Positions 12,103 through 26,581 of a stretch of DNA of 64,000 nt are shown here, one piece after another; the first letter of the stretch is position 1; every line of letters begins with the position of its first letter. The notes under the pieces were generated by a model, which was given only the letters and a program-made list of their open reading frames with translations, ran no database searches and had not been told where the DNA came from. Source of the stretch: Schoenobius gigantellus. Lineage: Eukaryota; Arthropoda; Insecta; Lepidoptera; Crambidae. Made by a program: the position numbers and the translations under genes. The stretch covers positions 16,391,001 to 16,455,000 of the forward strand of contig OZ012559.1 in assembly GCA_963935595.1 (NCBI GenBank). The letters run 5' to 3'.

Positions 12103-15100
12103 CTATCAAATAACCAACTATTAGATCATTCTAAATAATTTAAAAAAATATCTCGAGCTTTATATGTTATAGATACCTGTCGTGTTGTCGAAATCACATT
12201 CAGTATAGTTTTACCTATACCTTTTGTGTATCATTGTAGGTACTGTCGACAAAACATCTACGTAGGCGGTATTATAACCAAGCAACCCCGACGTATACAT
12301 GTATTTGTGCCTCAAACCGTGGCTTTATCACTAACACAATCCAACAGATAATACCTCCGGTCTTTCCCAAACAGCCGTTCATTCGGAGCGGAATAAAACA
12401 AAGAGCTCTGCCGGTTTTTTGCCCGTATCAATTATCCTACACCCGATTTATCAGCGGTGACGACGCGCGAACTGCAACAATCCATCTTTCCGGGGGCTGG
12501 ATGTTCATTCATTAACATAATTCTGCAGACTTTTAAGTGGAATAAAAGTACTAAACACTTAATGAATCACCGGTTACTGGACAAGCGACTAGCTAATCTT
12601 TGCCGTCGAATATAACCGTAGAACTGGACATGCCTGTTTCTTTTGCTGTAAAATTCTAGAATCTTATTTATAATATTATCGATAATATCATTTATTCTAA
12701 TAACACAACTATTTGGAAATATCTTTGAGTATGAACGTGCTTATGCCTACCTACTTTATGCCCTTTTTAATTACTTGGAAAAATATATTTTTCTCAAACA
12801 TGCTACGATATACGACCATAGCGTCTTTATGACAAACAAAATTATGCCTAATGTAAGGTCCCCCAGTCTCTACATATTGAGCTCAAGATCACTTTTATGT
12901 CACTCACATTAGTAGGTGTTTTCGTAATGCAAATGAAAAGCCGAAAAAAGTCACCGAAAGAGCCGAAAAGCTGACTGTACACTGTTTACAAAAGTCCTGT
13001 ATAAAACGACAGTTCTTTATTGGTCTGTGCTTACGGCTAAACTGAAAATACACGTTTAAAATTAGTCACTCTAGATTACTTTGCATTCTCTTTTCCCTCG
13101 GTCGGGTGATAAACTTTACGTGGTTTCACGGACAATGGCATGTTTCACAATTAGACAGGTGTAATATTTTTTTGCGTGAATACAAAGAAACTCTTACAGC
13201 TGAACGGAGTAACAATAGTCCATTTTGTGGAAGGCTAAGAAATGTCTTGAGGTACCTTTAGCTTCATATTAAATATTGCTAGAGCGAAGTATCGACTTTC
13301 TCACCCGGGCCGGTACAATAGGCAAGGCATCCTTATGAAATCTAAGCTACGAATGTTAAATTTTCTCTGAAGCTTATATTACGTTTCAAATATTGAGACT
13401 GAACATGGAATAGAACTTTCTGGATTATTGTAGGGTCCTAATGTGTGGTGAATTAATAATTTATGTTATAGAAAGTCTGCTTAAACCAGGTATTCAATTG
13501 CTAGGAATTCTATTCATTTCTTAAAGGCAATTGGAAATTAATTAATATCCGTCCGAGCTTTCGGTTTCGTGTTTCGTGAAAATACTCAAACTGGTACACT
13601 GGATCATCATCATCACACACAGATCAATTACGTCCCCACCGATAGGCTCGAGCCTACCCACCAATCACTACATGGAAAATTCCCTAGTATAGAGTAAGTG
13701 AGGCATTGTACTAACATGTAGAAATCGCACTTAATCGACAAACAAACCATATGTAAACATTCGTATTACCTACGCCAGTATGCCCGACACAGAATCAGTA
13801 AAAGAATTTCGCAGGCCAACAAACTTTTTCAAACAAACTAGATGCGGCAATTAGTCGCGAATGAACTCAGATTCCGATACAACAAACAGTAGTGGAACAG
13901 TCGTAAACCGTCGGACACGGTGTTATCTGTCTGTCGCCTCCTAACGGCGATTCTTAGCGAAGTTTTAATTAAATACGCCCATGCCAAGCGAGCGCCGCCT
14001 TATCTGCCCACTTTGTCTTCTGGACCGAATACCCTTTCATAGATCGAAGATAGCCCGCGACTATAGGACGCTATGACATTATAAGTTTCGACTCTTGATC
14101 ATTGAACATGACAAAAGAAAGACACTTGTGTATCTTCTTATCGTATACGGACAACATAAAAATAGATTGGATAATAGTGGATTATTAACCAGGGCGATAA
14201 AGCAGAGTCTTATGTCACGGGTGTAGACTAGAATCACGAGCGTAACGAAGGACTCTATACAGTTTACTCCCAAGCGCAACGAGAACGTGCACTCAGAGTG
14301 CAGCGAGGTATTTAAACTCACCCAAGACTGACATAACTTTAACCTCTAGGAAAGTAATCTAATTTTCGCAACACCTTCGAGAAAATTAACACAAATACGT
14401 AAGAACTATAGTACTTCTGAATTGGAAAAAAATCACAGAAGACGTGGTTGTACGTGCTTGAATCCCTTAGCTTTTTTAAACCTGAAAAACTAAAACCCAC
14501 AAATGGCGGGATTAAATTTTTGCTTCATTTTGTTATATTTTTAAGATTTGATTAATTTCTGTCCATAATATGTTGTCGATTCAAAATTATTTTTTAAATA
14601 CAAATTAATTAAATCCTTCAGGAGAGAGAAGGAAATTCAGTACAATATTCAATCCCTCATTTTAATGGCTTTAAATGACTTTGGGTTAATTTACATGACA
14701 CAGAATATGTCATTTGTGAGCAGGTAGTGCGAAAAGTTCTTATCTATATTTGGGTTATTTATATACGAAAAAAATAAATTTGGTTAAATTTGCACATATC
14801 ATAAAAACTGTAATACTGAAATTATTTAGTATAGCTTCTATCTATTCTGTCTAGCTTTTGACTTAACTATAACTACTTGATATGAATCTTATGTTTGTGT
14901 GCGTATGTATCAATGCTTAACATTCACGACATTTAAGTACCATCTTACTCTCAATGTCAATTACTATAATAGCAATAGTCTGTGATAAAATTATGCCTTC
15001 TTATAAAAACGGGACCTTTACAAACATTTTATTAGAACAGTTGATTAAAGTCCCACTGATACAGACTTATTTAAGTATGTATTTATTATTAGCTTCATGA

Positions 15101-15987
15101 GAAACATATTATTATAATGTTTGTTATTTGTAACATTTATATTACAACAGACGTATTAATAGTACTAATTAATGTACTAGTTGTTTATTATGAAGAGGAG
15201 AAAATTACTCCGTACATTCAGTAAAGGTTGTTCTGACTGAATTTATATAGTTTATTTCACTTCGTTGATATCTTAGCTAAAACTTGAAACCACAGTGACC
15301 TTAGTTTTATTTTTTATTATTTCGGATTCTGAATCTGTTCGGCGGCAGTCGACATTTGCCTCATAAAATTTGCACACTGCTTGTACAGTAACAGTAACGG
15401 ACAATGGATTTGCACAACAAAGTGCCTTCGACCTCCAGGATTTTGTGAATCAAACATGAAGGGTTGCGGGAACCGAGGTCGCACGCTTCATAAATTATTA
15501 AGTATCACCTTGACTATAGTTCATTAAAATCAACTGTTTTCGCAACACATTACCTTAGCTATATGACGGGTATATAAACTGCTTTGGCAATCTACGGAGC
15601 TCGTGACGAGTAATAAGCTCTACACAGAATAGCTGCAAAAATGTCGCGATGGCGATTTTACAATACCAAAGTCCGATAATGTTACGTGTTTGCTTTCGAA
15701 TATATCTAGGAAGAATATTTTTAACGCATCAGTTTAGTGATAATTATTTCTGTTACAATGTAAACATATATTTTGTAACTGAATCAATTCAAAAATAAAT
15801 AAAGGACGTCCTCCTTACAGAATATCCGGTATGGCAACCAATCTCAACAGAGGCTTACCATCTGCGCACGATTTGCAATGTCTCATTGAACAAAATGGCT
15901 CATAATTTTTTTTTTTCAAACGAACTAAATAACAAAATATAGAAACAAAATAAACACACCATTGAACTGTCCTAAAAGGTAAGAACG
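12103..15987. other. Long non-coding stretch
   Basis: Apart from the SINE fragment at 13600-13690, no feature is recognised. Bases 12350-12500 and 13850-14050 are less AT-rich than average and could be regulatory or unrecognised exon sequence, but nothing in them decides this. Confidence 0.55.
13600..13690 (-). repeat. SINE 3' fragment (GAT-tail family)
   Basis: atcatcatcatcacacacag, cgtccccaccgataggctcg: the 3' end only of the family at 16343. Confidence 0.5.
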
Positions 15988-16061
15988 GCGTTATCTGTTA
16001 GCGATCCCATGATGTGAACATCTAATGTTCATTACATCATGGGATTCCTAACAGATACCGC
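15988..16061. repeat. Hairpin with about 30-bp arms
   Basis: gcgttatctgttagcgatcc and catgatg pair with the inverted catcatgggattcctaacag downstream; the loop is atctaat. Few mismatches. Confidence 0.65.
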
Positions 16062-16342
16062 GACTTTGTGAAACAGATGTAAACCAATGAAAACAATCAC
16101 AGTTCAACCAATAGTCTGTTTACCTCAATACGGGGCTAATAACCGTGTGGTGGGAAGTTATACATCGTGTAGAAAATATTCAAAATAAAAAGTAATTACC
16201 TGTAACCACTAAAAGGTAAGGATACAAAAAAATACCTGTATTTTTTTAGTACACCAGGCTTTGGAAGTCGCAAGTAAATTATCGTTTCGATCTCTCCATT
16301 TTGTATATCCTTACGGATTTATTCTGGCACTACGTACGAGAT

Positions 16343-16645
16343 ATTCATCATCATCACAACTCATATACGTCCCCACCGAGCCTACCCTAAACTATTACCG
16401 ATTAGGCCTTAGTCAAACCACGCTGGCCCAGTGCGGATTGGTTGACTTCACATACACCTTTGAATTACTTCGCGGGTGTATGCAGATTTCCTCACGATGA
16501 TTTCCTTCACCGTAGGAGCGTCAGATAAATGTACATATGAAATTCGTGAAAAGAAAAACACATTGGTACATGGCAGGATCGATCGCAAGCCTCCCGATTC
16601 TCCTCGGGGCACAGTCCAGTCCCGAAGCCACAGCGCCACCGACGA
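16343..16645 (-). mobile_element. tRNA-derived SINE, nearly full length
   Basis: The minus-strand head at 16645 starts GGTGGCGCTGTGGCTTCGG, has a B-box-like GCTTGCGATCGATCC, the family core with gtgaggaaat and aaccaatccgcactgggcca, and a (GAT)n tail at about 16343-16355. Two shadow frames (16261-16500, 16476-16760) fall inside it. Confidence 0.75.
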
Positions 16646-19600
16646 TATTAGTTACAATAAAATCTTATTAACTAAAACATATCCATCTCGACTCACATTC
16701 GTTACACATCTTCGCTGCGCTCTACTTCCCACCCAATATCAAAGAAAAGCCATATTATAAAACTAGCCATCAATGTGCTGGAAGTTAATTATAACTTGAT
16801 TAACAATCGATCTGTGACAAATACATGAATCCACCCAAAGAACCACAAACTTTGCGCCATCTTAAATATTGACCGTGCAATCCGCCTCCGTAACGTCTTT
16901 ATAATAACGCTTACCGCAAACTATAGATTAAATTCGAGTTTACTCAGACGCTCAACTCCAGTTTAGCGAACTTAACCAAGATGTTTGATTAAGTTCAGTC
17001 GTTCAATTAATTTGTGATTTGTTTTTATAGGCTTATACTCGTAAATCTATTATCCTACATATATTTTGTTTTTACAATTAAGATTTTGTAATTTGTATGT
17101 AAACACATATAATACACACAATGCACAATAAAATAATTGTAAATAAATTTACATGTTGCTATTCTTATCAAATTTCATTAATCAAATACACAAGTAACGC
17201 AGTTATATTAAACCCTTGTGAAAATTAAATTAACATATGAACATTACATTTATTTACAGAGTTACATATCAAGAAACTGAAATCTCCTTTTAAGCGTAAT
17301 ACTTGTGTAATCCTGTAACATCTTGCGCTTTTATTTTTTATTTAGTCTAACTCGGAAGAAAACCTTAGCTCAAATTAAAAAGCCGTGTGGTGTCGTGGGT
17401 CAGCCGATAGGAACGAAGTTCTTTATGCTATTGGACACATATTTTATTAAATTTATTATGTTTAAAGAATACATTTTTTTTATTTTTAGGATCATTTAAA
17501 AATCTTAATGGACTCTCTAGAAATTGTCTAAAAATAATACGCAACGTGTCTCGATCTCCGATGCGTGGTTTTCGAGTTATTTCATAATAAATGCGCTGTA
17601 ACGCTTTTTTGTTACGTAAAGTTTTTGCCGGCTGGCCCCTGTCTCCACAACGTTACATAAGGAATTTCGTTTTAAAATAATGTTTGAAATGAAAGAGCGC
17701 AATACCTGACATGCCTTCTAGAAGGCATATAAGGTATTTTCAGTTCATGTGTTATTATTATCTAGCCCCAACATAAAGTTTTGTGGGTACATTGAAAAGC
17801 TATTACTGTACCGTAACTAAACACAAAACAAGTAGGTACTGCGTTAGGTTTATGTACAGCTCTTGATTACGGTCCTAAGTGGGCCCAAGTTATACTGCGC
17901 TATAACGCGATAGAACCCACTGGATTTAATATCATGTAAAATAATATACACAATAATGCATAGAAACATTAGGTTGGTCAATTAAGGAAACATAAGAAGA
18001 TAACTCGAGTATTTTTACAACTATAATGTAAAATTGTAAAGGGTGAGCGGTAAGCATGAAAAAATGAAAACAAAAATATTTATCACTTAATTTTTTTTTA
18101 GTTTTTATCATCGACTAGTAGAAATCATCAGCGCAATTACAAAACAAGTGAAGAATATGTGCCACAATGGCCACAGATTATCACAGAAAGATACTCGTAT
18201 GTGCGATGCAGGACGTCTGGCACTGCCTCTGCGTTCAAGTATAACGCAATTAGAGGGTAGAGGGGTCTTGTAAAATATTACGATGCATTACAGGGGCGGG
18301 AGGAGGATTCGAACTACGCGTTCGTAACATTGTTTTTTATTTCATTAAAATATTAGGGAATTAAACTCTACCAAGTTGACAACCCTTTTCGTCTATGTGT
18401 TACGGGGAATCCCGCGATTAGTTTGTACGTCATTTTTATTTTGTTCCTCTATGTTGGTAACACTTTTCGTAACCTAATTGTGACTTTAAAGAGAAAATGG
18501 TCACTTAGATGTGTTACGTAACGCTTAGGCAGGAGGTAGGGGTACAGAAAAATGTTACGGCGTATCACATGGTTGGAATGTGGAATCGAAAACCTTAAAA
18601 ATAGCGATATGTAATACTTGAACGTCCCCTAATCAAAGTTTGGAATGCCAAAATAGCCATTAATTTCTCAATGCTGTCATAAACGACGCCAAAGCATATC
18701 CTCAAACTCCCAACATAACAGCTAATCAAATTAGGAACGCTTTGAGGCAGTCAAATCGTAAGTTATACAATCCTGAATACCTAATTTACAAATCGCGTTC
18801 CCAAAGCTAACAAAGGTAATACGGTGGTAGTAATGGAACCTAATATTTACATTCAGAAGGTAGAAGAAATAATCCGGAGTGACGATTTCATTTATTTAAA
18901 ATCAGACCCAACCAAATGATTAGCTTCCGAGATTAGTCGTCTCTTTGACTTTCAACTTCCATGCAACTGCACAGCTCTCCTAGTCCTACACCGTTTCACG
19001 GCCCCGCTACTCGCTACACACCATCACACTGTTCAACAACTTTTATGAGGCTTTTTTTGAATCTGTTACGATTCCAAGGGGCTAGGTTGACTAGACCCCC
19101 TCCCCTCTCCACGACCAGCGACTATCCACTAATTAAGGTAATTAATTAATTAAGATTATTTTTGTCCATATACGATTAAACCACCATTTGAAACCTCCGC
19201 CCCTGCATGGAGCTATGTTCGGGATCGGGAAGGCCAATTATTGAGTACACCCCCTGGCGACAGGCCCAACAGTATAGACTGGGACACAATAAGCTGGGAC
19301 TTGCCTAGGGCGGGGTCATCAGGTCGACTCGTTTGTGACCCCCCCAGACGAGGTCATTCGTCTCATTCGTTCATTCAGGGGGGTTATTGTCTAAGAAAAA
19401 ATCTATCGCGATCGCTTACAATTTGACAGTCGCAGCCCATCCATTACTCCTTTATAAAAGGAAGTGTGTTATTTGTGTTTTTAAAGTTCTCATTAATTTC
19501 TTTTTTCAAATATTGGACCCCTACGTTAAGCTTCATCATAAGTGTAGTTAATTAGAATAGGGGTGTAATGAGGGTGACATATCCTTTGGGATAACCCTTT

Positions 19601-19907
19601 ACTCTAATATCAGGAAATATTAGAGTAAAAACATTCGAGGCTTTCTCTTGCTTTGTTCCATATATTTAATGCTAGAATAACTTGTATTTTATCTCGTAAA
19701 ATCTCAGAAGAATACTATTTTTGGCGTTAAAGTATTAAATTGACGTCTTGTTTGAAGAAAATCGTTTTCTTTTTTCTAAAACAATATATTTAGCTAATCA
19801 AAGTATTTACCATCTGTCTATAAATTTCTGCCATCTCATGGGAAGGTTATTTTTGCCTTTGTGAAAGCATTGGCGGATACGGCTACTTAGGATGATTTTT
19901 TTATGTA
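16646..19907. other. Long non-coding stretch
   Basis: Contains a perfect 16-bp palindrome tgccttctagaaggca at about 17712 inside a longer imperfect one, and repeat-like text around 18290-18590 with several gtgttacgtaa-type motifs. No gene recognised. Confidence 0.5.
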
Positions 19908-20010
19908 TGTTCGGGTCAAATCTTGCGAGCTAAATTTGGCCCACTTGTCAGTGTCTGATTGAGCTGAAATTTAGAATACACATTTTAATAATGACAATGC
20001 AATCAAGCAT
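19908..20010 (+). repeat. Diverged copy of the tttgacccacttccc repeat
   Basis: Shares tcttgcgagctaaatttgg, gattgagctgaaattt and gacaatgcaat with the copies at 23325 and 37735. Confidence 0.55.
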
Positions 20011-20257
20011 GATTAGTATCAATTAACTTGTTAAAACTATCGTAAGACATATCTTAAAGATAGAGTCTGGCCAATCAAAGCTAAACCTGACATTTTTCAA
20101 GTTGCAACATTGATACAATGTCCCTTTGTAGTTTAGTTGAACATGGATTTTGATACTTTTTAATAAACTTGTAACTTTGTAATTTAACTTTCGGTTTTGG
20201 CACAGAAGCACAAACCTGAGCCAATATATGAGAAAAACGAAGTTTTAACGGAGCATG

Positions 20258-20307
20258 GTTGATAATTCCTCCATACAATTAGGTGTTGATAATTCCTCCA
20301 TACAATT
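20258..20307 (+). repeat. Short tandem duplication, 27-bp period
   Basis: gttgataattcctccatacaatt occurs twice exactly (20258-20280 and 20285-20307; quoted unit is 23 bases, key ends gttgata and acaatt). Confidence 0.9.
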
Positions 20308-21764
20308 GTGATCTTAACCCTATACTTAGAGGTCACAATGGAACTTAGGGAAGCACAAGGTTGCAAACAAAAACATGTCTGTGTCAGCAGCGGAACTAAA
20401 AGAAAAAAAAAGGCTTTTGAAAATCGGTATAAGAACAGGAATAGGATCACGAAATAGATGGATCAATTTATAATAAGCGTCAATGATGATGAATCAGATA
20501 TGGGTGTTGAATATTTGGAAATTGATTTTTATTACAGCGAATAAAGAAAAATATTTTTTAAATGTATTTTGATTTTTCTCAACTTCTGTCGAAATACATT
20601 AACAGAAATTAAGTAATTTTAATATTAATTGAATCCAAATACCGCGATTTTTTATAAAAGGTTTATTGTTGGAAGTTCCTTGAAATTAAACATCAATATT
20701 CAATAAAAAGTAACAACTCCGTTTTTTTCCTACTATACTCAGTATTGCCCTCCACATTTTCTTAAAATTTCCTGCGTTTTGCTAGGTTCAACTTTCATTA
20801 GCCAGACTCTATCTAGACGTCTTTATTCACGAAATATGAGTAAAGCCGTCTTTTTTGTCTAATCAATGCCCTAGATTGATAAGGAGAGTGGTGTGATGAC
20901 TGGTACCTAGGTCCTACTGAATTATTTTTAGCTTTTAGTACAATATCTACATCATTATTATCTTTACTCTTAATAAAACCGTTTAATTAAAAAAATACTT
21001 ATTCTTTTCGAATTCAGTATGTTATAGTTAACGGATGAAAAAATCGTTCTGGAATCACACACCATGCCACATTTAAACTCCTAATACTTTACCTTACGGC
21101 CCAGGTGGTCTCAGTACATGGAAACTTACTATAAATCGCATAATTTTAAACTGAACTGAATAAACCTCCTCCGAGTTTCCTAAACACTGCACTGAGAACG
21201 TTCATTTGCAAAACCTGACCTTAATGTTTAACTTTGTTCAACGAAGTTGTTGTTTGCCGCGGTGAACATAAAAGGCGAAGCGTACCACGTTCAGAAGACC
21301 ACAGAGCCCTTTCCTTTTGTAATACGCCTTTAAAGAGCTCTTGTAGTTGTTCGGCCACGGAAACAACCCTGGGCAAGGAATAAAATTGATGTCTGCACGC
21401 CTTGTGCAGGCAATTACCCATAGCCACCTAAGTACCTGCATACTCAGCAATTACCACATAGCCACCTAAGTACATACATACTCAGACCCCGTGATTTAAT
21501 TTAGGTTCTTGACGTAACACAAAGTTTGGTAATGCTCATTGTTCGTTTTTCTCTCTGTACGTCCGTCTGTCCGCTCCAGCGCGGTCTTGGCCCCTGTGCC
21601 GCCTAAGGCCTAAGCTAAGGGTTTTCACTAGCTAGATAATGGGGCATAAACTCTAGTTAAGCCAATTTTGGAAATTTTTACATCATGCTTAGGCTCATGC
21701 CATCTAGGTCAAAAACTCTAATTTTGATGCATTAATTCAATATATGGTTTATATTTTATATTTG
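20308..21764. other. Non-coding stretch, nothing recognised
   Basis: Overlapping minus-strand frames near 21221-21450 have no domain. A near-direct repeat of cacatagccacctaagtac-type text occurs at 21416-21480. Confidence 0.5.
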
Positions 21765-21870
21765 CGCAGTCACTTGTGCACTACTCGTATAATATCTCCT
21801 GCGTCTCTGTTGAGATAGGCCGCCGTGACCGAATATCGGTTAGGAGGACATCATTAAGAGAAATAAGATC
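21765..21870 (+). repeat. Tail fragment of the 5S-type SINE family
   Basis: gcgcagtcacttgtgcacta, as at 53686-53705, then gtctctgttgagataggccg and gtgaccgaatatcggttagg. Confidence 0.4.
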
Positions 21871-21934
21871 TATGTTGGCTTAACAAAATAAAGAGAGTTA
21901 TAATCAAAATTTTCCTAGGGTTGTGTAAGTGCTC

Positions 21935-22138
21935 ACTCGGGGAATGGCTAACGCCGATCCCGAGTGTGTCTCTACGGAGGTAGAAGTTGCTCTGGAGGGT
22001 GGTTTAGCCAGGTATGGGGTTACCCAGGTAACCTGAGTCCAATGGCATATCCTTGGGGCGGCTTTGTCAGCTTTCAGCCCCTTGTTGAATCGTAAAGAGA
22101 TTCCCCCGCCTCAAAAAAAAAAAAAAAAAAAAAAAAAA
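21935..22138 (+). mobile_element. Short poly-A retroposon with target duplication
   Basis: About 178 bp of GC-rich sequence starting actcggggaatggctaacg, ending ccccgcctc plus a run of about 26 A. Flanked by gttgtgtaagtgctc (21920-21934) and gttgtgtaaatgctc (22139-22153), 14 of 15 identical. Probably the 3' end of a non-LTR element. No ORF. Confidence 0.75.
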
Positions 22139-22149
22139 GTTGTGTAAAT

Positions 22150-22312
22150 GCTCGGTGGTCTAGAAGTCAATAGCGTGAAAAAGGTACGTCGAAGTCGCAG
22201 GTTCTAACAAGGAAAGAGAGAGATCAGTACAATCTGCTAGAGTTGCGTAAGTGTTCGGTGGCCTGAAGTCAATAGCGTTAAAACAGTACGCGAAAGACGC
22301 AGGTTCTAAACA
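22150..22312 (+). repeat. Two tandem tRNA-like units
   Basis: ctcggtggtctagaagtcaa...gcaggttcta (22151-22206) and ttcggtggcctgaagtcaat...gcaggttcta (22254-22308), period about 102 bp. Box-A and box-B like motifs are present but degenerate. The retroposon at 21935-22138 is inserted in the first unit. Confidence 0.5.
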
Positions 22313-22329
22313 TACCCGAGACGATCTTT

Positions 22330-23324
22330 TTTTGTTATATTGGTTGTATTTATAATTTCTCATAGCTATGGCTTCGAATGTATGGGCCAAAATTCTCCAT
22401 CATATAAGTTATTAGAGCCCCTAACGCGAAAGCTAAATCGTTGATCGCCCATGCCAAAGCTAGCGTGATTGCTAGAGCCCTAGTCAATAATTAGTTTTGA
22501 AGTGTTTCAATCAACTTGACACCTTGATAATTATGCTTACAAAAAATCTGGGGAAATTCTGAAATGTACTTATGGTATTTAAATAAAACAAATACTATTC
22601 GACTTCCAGTTTTACCTGAAATAAAAGGACACTTGAATTAAAGTTCACCGTTATAAAGAGCCAATAATGTAAACTCAATATCATTAAACCTCTAAACGGA
22701 ACTCAAAATTGTGAAAATTTTTATTTAAGTTTGAACATTATGACAGTAAGTTTTCGGTGAAAATTGCACTAGTTTTATAACTCAACCGCAGTTAAGAGAC
22801 ACTTTCATGCATACTGTTAAAATAAGCTTCTTATTTTGAACGTAATTTTCTTTAGTGGTTATCACCTTAAATATCGCCAGTGCAATAAATTTAATGCGGC
22901 AAAGAAGACATACGTTAAAGCTTCTTACGGTACCACCTTACGACAACCACTGACGAGGTTGGTCTATGAATAATTTAATTTTGTCTCTGTACTGCAGTAT
23001 GTGAGACCTGTTTTATCTGTGCTTGCAAAATAAATAACTTCTCTTCATACTTAATATCTAACATTGCTTTATAACTTACATATCGAGCTAAAATGGAATT
23101 TTGTTCTTTTTGGATCTAAGAGAATGAGAGTATGAATTTAATTAGGCTTATAAATCAGAAATGAATTAGCGCGTATTTTTAGCCTTTATGAGTATTATTC
23201 TATACACGGATGAAATAGAGGTAAAATTTATTTTTGTTCTATTTATGACTTTGCATTTTCTTTGGAAATGCTAAAACATTGAAAAGAAACTAAATATGAG
23301 ACACGTTTCAACCTCGGGCGAGAT
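22330..23324. other. Non-coding stretch, nothing recognised
   Basis: AT-rich, with no repeat ends or coding signal supported. Confidence 0.55.
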
Positions 23325-23470
23325 TTATTTATTACAAGCTTTTATTTACTTTCACCTGTCCCGGTGTCTGTAATGAAATCTTGCATGTTAAATTTGACCC
23401 ACTTCCCGGTCTCCGATTGAGCTGAAATTTTGCATGCATATGTATATAGCGTGACAATGCAATATTATGA
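23325..23470 (+). repeat. Interspersed repeat (tttgacccacttccc family)
   Basis: Uninterrupted copy matching 37735-37862 joined to 38128-38155; serves as the empty site for the MITE there. Confidence 0.7.
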
Positions 23471-23934
23471 TCATAATATTAATATAAAAGTTTGTAATTA
23501 AAAAAGTTTTTTATAGTTAATTTTAACTGGTTGAACAGATTGTTTTTGGTTCGCGAAATAGTCTGGTTGCTTCTGAAATAATTGTGGTAATCCTGCGGGA
23601 CAACCTAAAAACATTTGGCGGAGATGCAGATGCAAGCTATTATTTAAAAAAAGTTATATATTGACAACTTAATTTATAATCTATTCAAAGCACAGAAAAC
23701 CAATATGTAGATATTTTAACTGTATTAGATTCATTTTATGCAGTCTTACCTACATGAATGTGTGTTAAAAAATCGTCGTTCGTTTTGCTACTCGATGCCG
23801 AGAGTGCTTAATTCATTTTAGCTAACCAAACCAGTTTACTATTACAGCTGTGCATCAGAATATAAATAAGCCAAATAGTGAACATTCAAACACGTAGTCT
23901 ATGTGCAACGTCGATGGGATACGTTATTTTCTGG

Positions 23935-24180
23935 TGTGCCACGAATACCAATAAGGTCATACTCGATCCTATCCTTAGGTATGTTGGTTGAGCTTAGCCT
24001 GGTTTACCGTCTTACCTAAGTTCTCGCTATAATAACAATGTTAATAGCATTGTTGTGTTCCGATAATAAGAGGTAAGATAGCCAGTTCCTCAGTTGTTGA
24101 GGAGTCTCTCGTCCACCATCGGCCTTATCGTCAGGTGAGATAAAAGCCAAGGGCTTCCCTGTCGTATGTGAAAAAAAAAA
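23935..24180 (+). repeat. LINE 3' tail with poly-A
   Basis: Includes taataacaatgttaatagca, tcgtcaggtgagataaaagc and ggcttccctgtc, then an A10 run near 24171. No ORF part. Confidence 0.6.
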
Positions 24181-26581
24181 TAGGTTTGCCGGGCAATTGT
24201 GATTGACATGTTGATTATTGTAAAATAAATCACAACTAAATAAGTATTTAAAAGATAATTAGTACTATTTTAATTAGTTAAATTAATATCTATTTTTCAA
24301 ATATACTTACTTAGAAATTGGTACAATTACTGTAGGAGTAAATAAATTATCAAAACAGCTTTTAATAATTTTTTCGCAAAGTATTTACAGATTTACGAAA
24401 TTTTCATCTAGATATTTTATTTTGGCATCAATGCGTAACATACTTATAACTTTTTCTGGAATAATCTATGGATGTTGAATCTGGAATTATTCAGAGCTTT
24501 GGGGCACATAACTTTTTGGAATAGATACTTATTTTATCTGTATGCGCTTTTAAAAAGTAAGTGATTAAATTTTTATCAATTGTACTGAATAATTCAACCT
24601 AATTGTTGCTATGTTTCTTTGACTGCTTTGACACAAAATTGTAATAACATTTAATATAGCTATTAAAACTAAATTATCTACTCGTTATATTTTGTGAACT
24701 CGACAGTTTTTCATATTTTTCAACAGTGTCCTGTTCGCGGATTCCCCAGTTATTGAAAAACAATTTTTATTGTACCATTAATATCCATTTGAGTGCTTTC
24801 AGGAGCTTAAGGCTTTGAAACGCTCCGTGACCGCACTTTTAGGACGCCATTAATAAAAGCAACTGAAGAAAAACGCGGAATGAAACATTGATTTGTTTAC
24901 GAAAAAGATTTCGACGCTTTGTTTTAAATCCGTTGAAGAATATAGGACTCTTAAAATTTACGTGATTACAGCTTCTTTAACTTCGACTGAAAAGTTCTTT
25001 TAAGCTGCTTAGGTAAGAAAATCTATGAAAATAAAAATGGATCGCTAAAGCGCAAAGCGCAAAAATCGAGAACACCTTTTTCTTTTCAAATTTCACTTGG
25101 ATTCCGGAAAAGGTTCTTATAGCGACAATAGTTTGGAAAATTACTATGTAACATGTAAGAACATATTCAGTACTCCAATCGAAAACAAGAGCTTTTGATA
25201 GAATGACGTTTGTCAGGACGACTAGTCTTATATAATAAAAATGATTTATAAAAAATATAGTATCGCCTGTTCCGTTTATCTACTTGTTGAAGTAGCGCTA
25301 TTTTTTAATAACTTTGGTTCAGGGTTCGAAATAATAATAATAAAACAGTTAAAGTGTAGCGGCAAAACAACTTAGAAAATAAAATAACATGTTACAATAT
25401 TAATTAAAAGACATTTGAATATTGATGGATGCCACTGTGACTGAAATATTTTGTAAGTTTGATATTGATAGAAAATTAAAATATCGTTTGATAATAACGA
25501 TCTTTCGACAACTGATTCACATTATTTTCCGAAATGTGGGAGAATGGGTGAGAACTATGAAATAGAACCAGAATACTTATAAGCAGTGAACATAATATAA
25601 ATAAAAACGAACCGTTTACTTATAACAGCATACGTATAACTACTTTGCAAATATACTAAAATACTTTGCCCTGACACGGTTTCTGAAGAAATACCGAAAT
25701 ATGATTTATCATCGTACCTTTTTAGCGTATTAGACCTAAATTAACAATCACGATGTAGGTGTTTGACTTGGTGCGATGAATTTGCACCTCAGTGAACTAA
25801 ATTCTATCCCAATGTTACAATCTCTTAACTAATAAAAAAAACTCATCACTGTAGTGGATTGAAATAAACTGTTGCTGTTATTAAGTTATTTTTTTTAGAT
25901 ATTGTGAAATGCGTGTTATTTCAAAAATATTACAATTATTAATAATTATTATTAATAATACAAACAGTCATTTGTATTGATGTCTATGTATTATTTTTCA
26001 AACTCTTTGTCCTGATTAAAAATAACTAATATCGGTACCCACATTACTAACCAATCCACTAAATCTACTATTGCATAGCATTATATCGCATAATTAGAAC
26101 ATTTTAATTTGACATTTGGGATAATGGATCATATATTAAAAATGTAACCGATCATTGTGTTGTGCAAGAAAAAAAAATCCTCTTTGTTAAAATAAATCTT
26201 ATCACCCTCGTTGAAATAAGTAAATCGTCAACATGGATGTTTTTATGGTGATATTTAGAATTTTCGACAGTTCCCAGTCAATATGCCATATTCTTGTCGG
26301 CTATTGTGCTTCATTGATTCTTTTTCAGTCTACTGTTCTACCACCTAAGTTGAATTCAATCTTACACTGTAAACTAAAACATCAATCATTTTGTCATATT
26401 TGTGAACTACTCTGGCCTTAAGATATACATACATTATTATGCAGACAAATTAAGGCAAAACGGTAGTAGCTAATAGGCATGCTTAGAACCAGATATACCA
26501 CTAATCAAGCCACGCAGAAAAGCTTCTGTTCCCATGGGGAATCAAATTCCGCGATCTGAAACTTTCTTGTGGAAACTTTCA
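24181..26581. other. Non-coding stretch, mostly unrecognised
   Basis: AT-rich, apart from the Helitron junction at 25195-25260. A frame at 26233-26421 has no recognisable domain. Confidence 0.5.
25195..25260 (+). repeat. Helitron 3' end joined to a second 5' end
   Basis: The sequence gtcaggacgaCTAG is followed directly by TCTTATATAATAAAAATGA, the same end-to-start junction as at 10489/10490. Both neighbours are truncated. Confidence 0.5.
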